Source of the DNA: Singulisphaera sp. GP187
GTDB taxonomy: Bacteria; Planctomycetota; Planctomycetia; Gemmatales; Gemmataceae
DNA length: 46,275 bases
Reading direction: 5' to 3'
Assembly (NCBI GenBank): GCA_945861245.1
Contig: CAMAUE010000027.1
Span: 1-46,275, forward strand
A model generated the notes under the pieces. The model saw only the letters and a list, made by a program, of their open reading frames with translations. It searched no databases and was not told where the DNA came from. The position numbers and the translations under genes are program-made. Shown here piece by piece: positions 44,304-46,275 of the stretch (position 1 is the stretch's first letter; each line of letters begins with the position of its first letter).

Positions 44304-45059
44304 ATGCCGAATCGACAGATCGCACTTGTGACAGGTAGCGGCAAACGCCGCGTCGGCGCGCATATTGCCGACGCGCTGGCGGAGCGCGGCTATGCTCTGG
44401 CGATCCACTATCGCACGTCCAGAGACGAGGCGGCGGCGGCGGTCGAACGCTATCAACGCCAAGGCGTGGAGGCGATCGCACTGCCTGCCGATCTCGCGGA
44501 TGAAGCGGCCGTGCGCGAATTGATCCGGGCGACGCTCGATCGCTTTGGCCGGCTTGATGTCCTCGTCAACTGTGCCGCCACATGGAGCAGCAAGCCACTC
44601 GAAGATGTCACTGCCGCGGATGTGCGCGGATTCTTCGAGATCAACACGCTTGGCACTTTTCTCTGCACGCAGCACGCCGGCCTGGCGATGGTCAAGCAAC
44701 CCGAAGGTGGCAGCATCATCACTATCGGCGATTGGGCGACGCATCGGCCTTACCTCAACTACGCCGCCTATTTCGCGTCCAAAGGCGCCATCCCGACACT
44801 CACGCGCGTCATGGCGGTTGAGCTTGGCACGCGCAACCCGGCCGTGCGAGTCAACTGCATTCTGCCCGGCCCCGTCATGCTCCCACTCGATTTGCCCGAG
44901 GCTGAAAGACGCCAGGCGATCGACGCCACGCTCGTGAAACGCGAAGGCCGACCGGAGAACATCGCCCAGGCGGTGATGTTCCTGATCGACAACGACTTCG
45001 TGACGGGCGCGTGCGTGCCGGTCGATGGCGGGCGCTCGATCTACGCACCGGATAGTTGA
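44304..45059 (+). CDS. Short-chain dehydrogenase/reductase (pteridine-reductase-like)
   Basis: 251 residues with an NAD(P)-binding Rossmann fold. The glycine motif is TGSGKRRVG, with arginines like those of pteridine reductases and FolM (TGxxxRxG); NVLVN-type motif as DVLVNCAA; catalytic Tyr and Lys in YFASKGA; C-terminal VDGGRSIYAP. Reaction not known; a pterin reductase role is only suggested by the arginine-containing glycine motif. Confidence 0.8.
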   Translation: MPNRQIALVTGSGKRRVGAHIADALAERGYALAIHYRTSRDEAAAAVERYQRQGVEAIALPADLADEAAVRELIRATLDRFGRLDVLVNCAATWSSKPLEDVTAADVRGFFEINTLGTFLCTQHAGLAMVKQPEGGSIITIGDWATHRPYLNYAAYFASKGAIPTLTRVMAVELGTRNPAVRVNCILPGPVMLPLDLPEAERRQAIDATLVKREGRPENIAQAVMFLIDNDFVTGACVPVDGGRSIYAPDS

Positions 45060-45072
45060 TGTTCGGTTTCCT

Positions 45073-45126
45073 CCGCTTGCGGCTTAGCGCTCTCGTGGGA
45101 TTATCCGAGCGCTAAGCCGCAAGCGG
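45073..45126. repeat. Palindromic repeat family B, full inverted pair
   Basis: Perfect 20-base arms 45073-45092 and 45107-45126 around a 14-base loop TCGTGGGATTATCC. It lies in the gap before the next dehydrogenase gene. Flank CGGAATACAAAATAC is shared with the copy at 13990-14043. Confidence 0.95.
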
Positions 45127-45160
45127 AATACAAAATACGACAACGATTAAGGAGGCAAAC

Positions 45161-46275
45161 ATGCGCAGAACAATCGCGATTCTCACGTTGGCGTTCATCG
45201 GCATCGGCGTTTTCACGTACGCCCAGCAACCGCCGCCGGCGTTGCCGCAAAAAGGGTCGGGGCCAGGCAAGGCGATGTCGCCTCAGGACGCGCAGAAGCT
45301 GTTCAAACTCGACGACGGCCTGCGTATCGAACTGGTGGCGTGCGAACCGCAGTTGGAAAGCCCCGTCGCGATGCAGTTCGATCCAGAAGGCCGACTGTGG
45401 GTCGTCGAGATGCGCGACTATCCGAATGGGCCGGGCAAAGGCGAGAAGCCCGCGGGCCGCATTCGCATTCTCGAAGACAAAGACGGTGACGGCTTCTTCG
45501 AGACCTCGACGATCTGGGCCGACAACCTGCTGTTCGCCAACGGCCTATTGCTGTGGAAAGACGGCGCGATCGTCACCATGGCTCCGAAGATCACCCACCT
45601 GCGCGACACGAAAAACGTCGGCAAGGCTGATACGGAAAACGTCTTATACACCGGTTTCGCCGAGCAGAACCCGCAACTGCGCGTCAGCCATCCGAACCTC
45701 GGCCCCGATGGCTGGATCTACTGTGCCAACGGCCTACGCGGCGGTAAGGTGATCCACGCGCCAAGCCCGCAGGCGACCAAGGAGCCTGCGGGGTCGCCCG
45801 TCGATCTTAGCAACATGGACTTCCGCTTCGACCCCGTCAACCTCGCCAAATACGAAGCGATCACCGGTCCGGGGCAATTTGGCAATACGTTCGATGAATG
45901 GGGCAACCGCTTCGTGTGCGACAACCGCCATCACCTGCGCCACGTCGTCATGGAAAACCGCTACATCAAACGCAATCCGTACCTCGCCGCCCCGTCACTT
46001 CTCGAAGACATCAGCGTGCTCGACGACGGTCCGCTCTCCTCCGGCGGTAAGGTTTATCCGCTGAGCAAAAACTGGACGACATCCAGCCTGCACGAAGGCC
46101 GATTCACCGCCGCGTGTGGCGTTTTCATCTATCACGGCGGCTTGCTTGATACTATCTCGAGGAAGGAGCGATGGTTCTCTTACAAGGGCGCCGCCTTCAC
46201 CTGCGAACCGACCGGCAACCTCGTACACATGGAGATTCTCACGCCCAAAGGCGCCACCTTCAGCGCCAAGCCGCA
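45161..46275 (+). CDS. PVC-type secreted dehydrogenase, partial (runs off the right end)
   Basis: At least 371 codons from ATG 45161, which has an AGGAGG site six bases upstream. Signal peptide IAILTLAFIGIGVFTYAQQ, then the beta-propeller of the PVC dehydrogenase family (DDGLRIELVACEPQLESPVA, EGRLWVVEMRDYP, DKDGDGFFETST, LGPDGWIYCANG, FDEWGNRFVCDNRHH). Same family as the 33474-36533 protein but clearly diverged. A family C copy (45761-45796) is translated as PSPQATKEPAGSP before VDLSNMDFRFDP. The C-terminal heme domain expected for the family lies beyond the window. Confidence 0.88.
   Translation, partial: MRRTIAILTLAFIGIGVFTYAQQPPPALPQKGSGPGKAMSPQDAQKLFKLDDGLRIELVACEPQLESPVAMQFDPEGRLWVVEMRDYPNGPGKGEKPAGRIRILEDKDGDGFFETSTIWADNLLFANGLLLWKDGAIVTMAPKITHLRDTKNVGKADTENVLYTGFAEQNPQLRVSHPNLGPDGWIYCANGLRGGKVIHAPSPQATKEPAGSPVDLSNMDFRFDPVNLAKYEAITGPGQFGNTFDEWGNRFVCDNRHHLRHVVMENRYIKRNPYLAAPSLLEDISVLDDGPLSSGGKVYPLSKNWTTSSLHEGRFTAACGVFIYHGGLLDTISRKERWFSYKGAAFTCEPTGNLVHMEILTPKGATFSAKP
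45761..45796 (+). repeat. Family C copy inside the dehydrogenase gene
   Basis: CCAAGCCCGCAGGCGACCAA, then GGAGCCTGCGGGGTCG; about 31 of 36 positions match 9084-9119. In frame and without stop. Only one arm is present. Confidence 0.85.

Overview
The window looks like a chromosome segment of a planctomycete, probably of the Gemmata / Gemmatales group. Evidence: two DUF1501 proteins, a DUF1552 protein, a DUF1592-type cytochrome protein, a DUF1080 protein and two PVC-type secreted dehydrogenase/heme proteins (one running off the right end), all families expanded in Planctomycetes, plus lipoprotein/Tat-like leaders and GC-rich coding sequence. The genus is inference. No rRNA, tRNA, CRISPR array, origin or intact insertion sequence was recognised.

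Layout. (1) 1-1511: a broken Fic-family AMPylase gene behind two identical palindromes, a 52-bp tandem duplication and an internal TAA. (2) 1687-7801, all on +: a likely isoprenoid locus with a radical SAM protein, a small membrane protein, a squalene-hopene-cyclase-like protein, a DUF116 / polyprenyl-synthase fusion and a chorismate-lyase-like protein. (3) 7810-13973: secreted proteins (LecA-like C-terminal domain, SGNH hydrolase, DUF1080) and a molybdopterin oxidoreductase. (4) 14743-18294: RNase Y and PTS enzyme I. (5) 18323-21767 on -: zinc-ribbon membrane protein, secreted protein, secreted alpha/beta hydrolase. (6) 21964-24094 on -: a small-gene island with two toxin-antitoxin-like pairs and two small membrane proteins. 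(7) 24191-36533: DUF1501, secreted beta-carbonic anhydrase, DUF1501, DUF1552, Rpn-like nuclease, DUF1592 cytochrome protein, PVC dehydrogenase/heme protein. (8) 36597-46275: an antitoxin with a frameshifted PemK toxin, CHAD protein, glutaminyl-tRNA synthetase, a Sel1-repeat protein, a Phd antitoxin with a YoeB remnant, undecaprenyl-diphosphatase, an SDR enzyme and the start of another PVC dehydrogenase.

The most unusual signal is the number of short palindromic repeats. At least ten sequence families (called A-J here) occur in one 46-kb window, mostly as inverted pairs with 20-37-base arms and short loops. Most lie between genes, but several lie inside otherwise intact reading frames: families A, B and D in the cyclase, family A in the molybdopterin oxidoreductase and family C in the right-hand dehydrogenase. 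An identical 34-base family A copy is read in two different frames in two unrelated proteins, so it behaves as DNA that tolerates translation, not as a protein domain. The nearest described analogy is the Rickettsia palindromic elements. Family E supplies a stop codon for a small gene, and family J sits in the break of a Phd/YoeB module. No mobilising enzyme for these elements is visible, although an Rpn-like nuclease gene sits in the DUF1592-DUF1552 run.
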